A DNA stretch of 64,000 nucleotides from Elizabethkingia sp. YR214 (GTDB taxonomy: Bacteria > Bacteroidota > Bacteroidia > Flavobacteriales > Weeksellaceae). The translations under genes and the position numbers were made by a program. The stretch covers positions 372,001 through 436,000 of the forward strand of contig NZ_QBUH01000003.1 in the NCBI RefSeq assembly GCF_003058195.1, read 5' to 3'. Below are positions 62,916 to 64,000 of the stretch, piece after piece. The notes below the pieces were generated by a model. The model saw only the letters and a program-made list of their open reading frames with translations, was not told the DNA's origin and searched no databases. Position 1 is the stretch's first letter, and each line of letters starts with the position of its first letter.

Positions 62916-62936
62916 CATCTCTCAAAAAATAAAAAT

Positions 62937-63974
62937 ATGAACGAAGATAATATCCGCAGACTGGAACATATTTCTGTACATTATGTACGCAATAAAATGA
63001 ATGGTGAAGGGATGGTTCTGTCAGAAAGTGAACTGGAACTGGAACCTGACATGACAATTTTGCTGAAAGACTTTTTTCTTACGCCATTTAAGTCGGATGT
63101 ATATTACCAATTTTACGATGAAGATGCACTTGAGAATAATGCGGTATTTTCAATAGCTGGTAAAATCTTCGAAAAACCGGAGTTTTGCCATGAGGAATCC
63201 AAAAACCTGGCAGAACATCTTCATAATAAAACCCTGCATAGTAATATTAAAGATGGTGAGTTTTATGTAACTTATTTCAGAGACTATGTTGTAGAAGGTA
63301 AAATTGTAGATGCTATTGGTCTGTTTAAAACAGAAAATAAAGAAACTTTCCTAAAAGTACTTCCCGAAGATGAAGGTTTCCAGATTCAGAAAGATCAGGG
63401 GATTAATCTGAGAAAACTGGATAAAGGCTGTCTTATTTTCAATACCGAGCAAGAAGATGGCTATATGGTTTCTGTAATCGATACGACCAAGGCCGGAGTA
63501 GAAGCCCGTTATTGGGTAGACGATTTTTTACAGCTTCAGCAGCGTAAAGATGAGTATTTCAATACCGAGCATACATTGTCTATGTACAAAAGCTATGTTA
63601 CAGAACAATTACCACAGGAATATGAGGTAAGCAGAGTAGATCAGGCCGATTATCTGAATAAATCAATCAACTTCTTTAAAGATAAAGAAGAATTCGAGAT
63701 TGAAGAATTTAAAAAGCAGGTTTTGGTGCACCCGGAAGTTATTGAAAGTTTCGACGAATATAAAAAGCAGTTCGAAGAAGAAAGAGATATTAAACTGGAA
63801 GATAGCTTTACAATTGCTACAGGTGCTGTAAAAAAGCAGCAAAGACACTTTAAAAGTGTTATAAAGCTTGATAAGAATTTCCATATCTATGTTCATGGCG
63901 ATCGTCAGAAGCTGGAAACGGGGGAGGATGATAAAGGAAAATATTACCGTCTGTATTTCGAAGAGGAACAATAA
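62937..63974 (+). CDS. Nucleoid-associated protein (NdpA/YejK-like)
   Basis: 345 residues from the ATG at 62937. The family (Pfam PF04245, E. coli YejK) binds chromosomal DNA. Seen here are RRLEHISVHYVRNKMNGEGMVLSESEL at the start, SIAGKIFEKPEFCHEESKNLAEHLH (about 85-108), and a charged C-terminus with KSVIKLDKNFHIYVHGDRQ. The middle region is lysine/glutamate-rich. Its start is set by the -7 box, 21 bases upstream. Its downstream neighbour is beyond the window. Confidence 0.82.
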   Translation: MNEDNIRRLEHISVHYVRNKMNGEGMVLSESELELEPDMTILLKDFFLTPFKSDVYYQFYDEDALENNAVFSIAGKIFEKPEFCHEESKNLAEHLHNKTLHSNIKDGEFYVTYFRDYVVEGKIVDAIGLFKTENKETFLKVLPEDEGFQIQKDQGINLRKLDKGCLIFNTEQEDGYMVSVIDTTKAGVEARYWVDDFLQLQQRKDEYFNTEHTLSMYKSYVTEQLPQEYEVSRVDQADYLNKSINFFKDKEEFEIEEFKKQVLVHPEVIESFDEYKKQFEEERDIKLEDSFTIATGAVKKQQRHFKSVIKLDKNFHIYVHGDRQKLETGEDDKGKYYRLYFEEEQ

Positions 63975-64000
63975 TCGGGAGATACCTGTTTTTGTGTTTA

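Noticed and set aside
62913-62936. TTG start for the nucleoid-associated protein
   Set aside because: The TTG is part of the TATCTTTG promoter element.

Overview
The window is an AT-rich stretch of a Bacteroidota chromosome, family Weeksellaceae, most likely Elizabethkingia. Three things point there. Promoters follow the Bacteroidota TAnnTTTG -7 pattern, about twenty times. SusC/SusD and other TonB-dependent receptors and lipoproteins with an SC lipobox are common. The alkaline phosphatase at 25344-26984 carries every catalytic residue at the number used for the biochemically studied E. meningoseptica PafA (D38, T79, N100, K162, R164, D305, H309, D352, H353, H486). The species is inferred from that match and was not tested by a search.

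Layout. 1-9431: aquaporin, a LuxE/PaaK-like enzyme, an epimerase-like protein, a queD-lpxH-crp-type operon, a metal-type TonB receptor with a palindrome over its promoter, and a pfkA-gapA glycolytic operon. 9432-17243: a sulfated-substrate locus, with a susCD pair facing a sulfatase and its formylglycine-generating enzyme. 17363-21995: a duplicated membrane protein, then a three-gene cassette (membrane-anchored CXXCH protein, ZnuD-like receptor, lipoprotein). 22102-30403: rimO, a short RlpA, a dicarboxylate symporter-pafA operon and three exported proteins of unknown role. 30452-39649: envelope lipoproteins, a four-gene operon ending in hemL, a racemase homologue, recG, an exported flavodoxin-RidA fusion and a GNAT enzyme. 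39770-47052: dapA, recO, an S4 protein, aroK, a Lys-Leu-Lys tRNA cluster, xthA, dusB and thyA. 47154-58201: an M1 peptidase, a GH19 chitinase, mrp-nfu, a siderophore receptor and ppx-ppk1. 58405-63974: dnaK, DUF1569 and RibD-like proteins, two paralogous small proteins with a 43-residue membrane peptide between them, and a nucleoid-associated protein.

How it works together. Much of the window serves nutrient capture at the envelope: susCD plus sulfatase, PafA with a C4-dicarboxylate symporter, chitinase, an M1 peptidase and three further TonB receptors probably for metals or siderophores. The rest is core metabolism and DNA or RNA maintenance. I see no prophage, insertion sequence, CRISPR array, defence island or broken gene.

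Promoter elements allowed several starts to be corrected: rlpA, the racemase, the flavodoxin-RidA fusion, dusB, thyA and the nucleoid-associated protein. Two genes too short for routine calling were added (31012-31185 and 62142-62273). No single locus is clearly a new system. The best candidates for follow-up are the exported sulfatase maturase, the flavodoxin-RidA fusion, the CXXCH-receptor cassette and the palindromes upstream of susC and of the 4989-7223 receptor.
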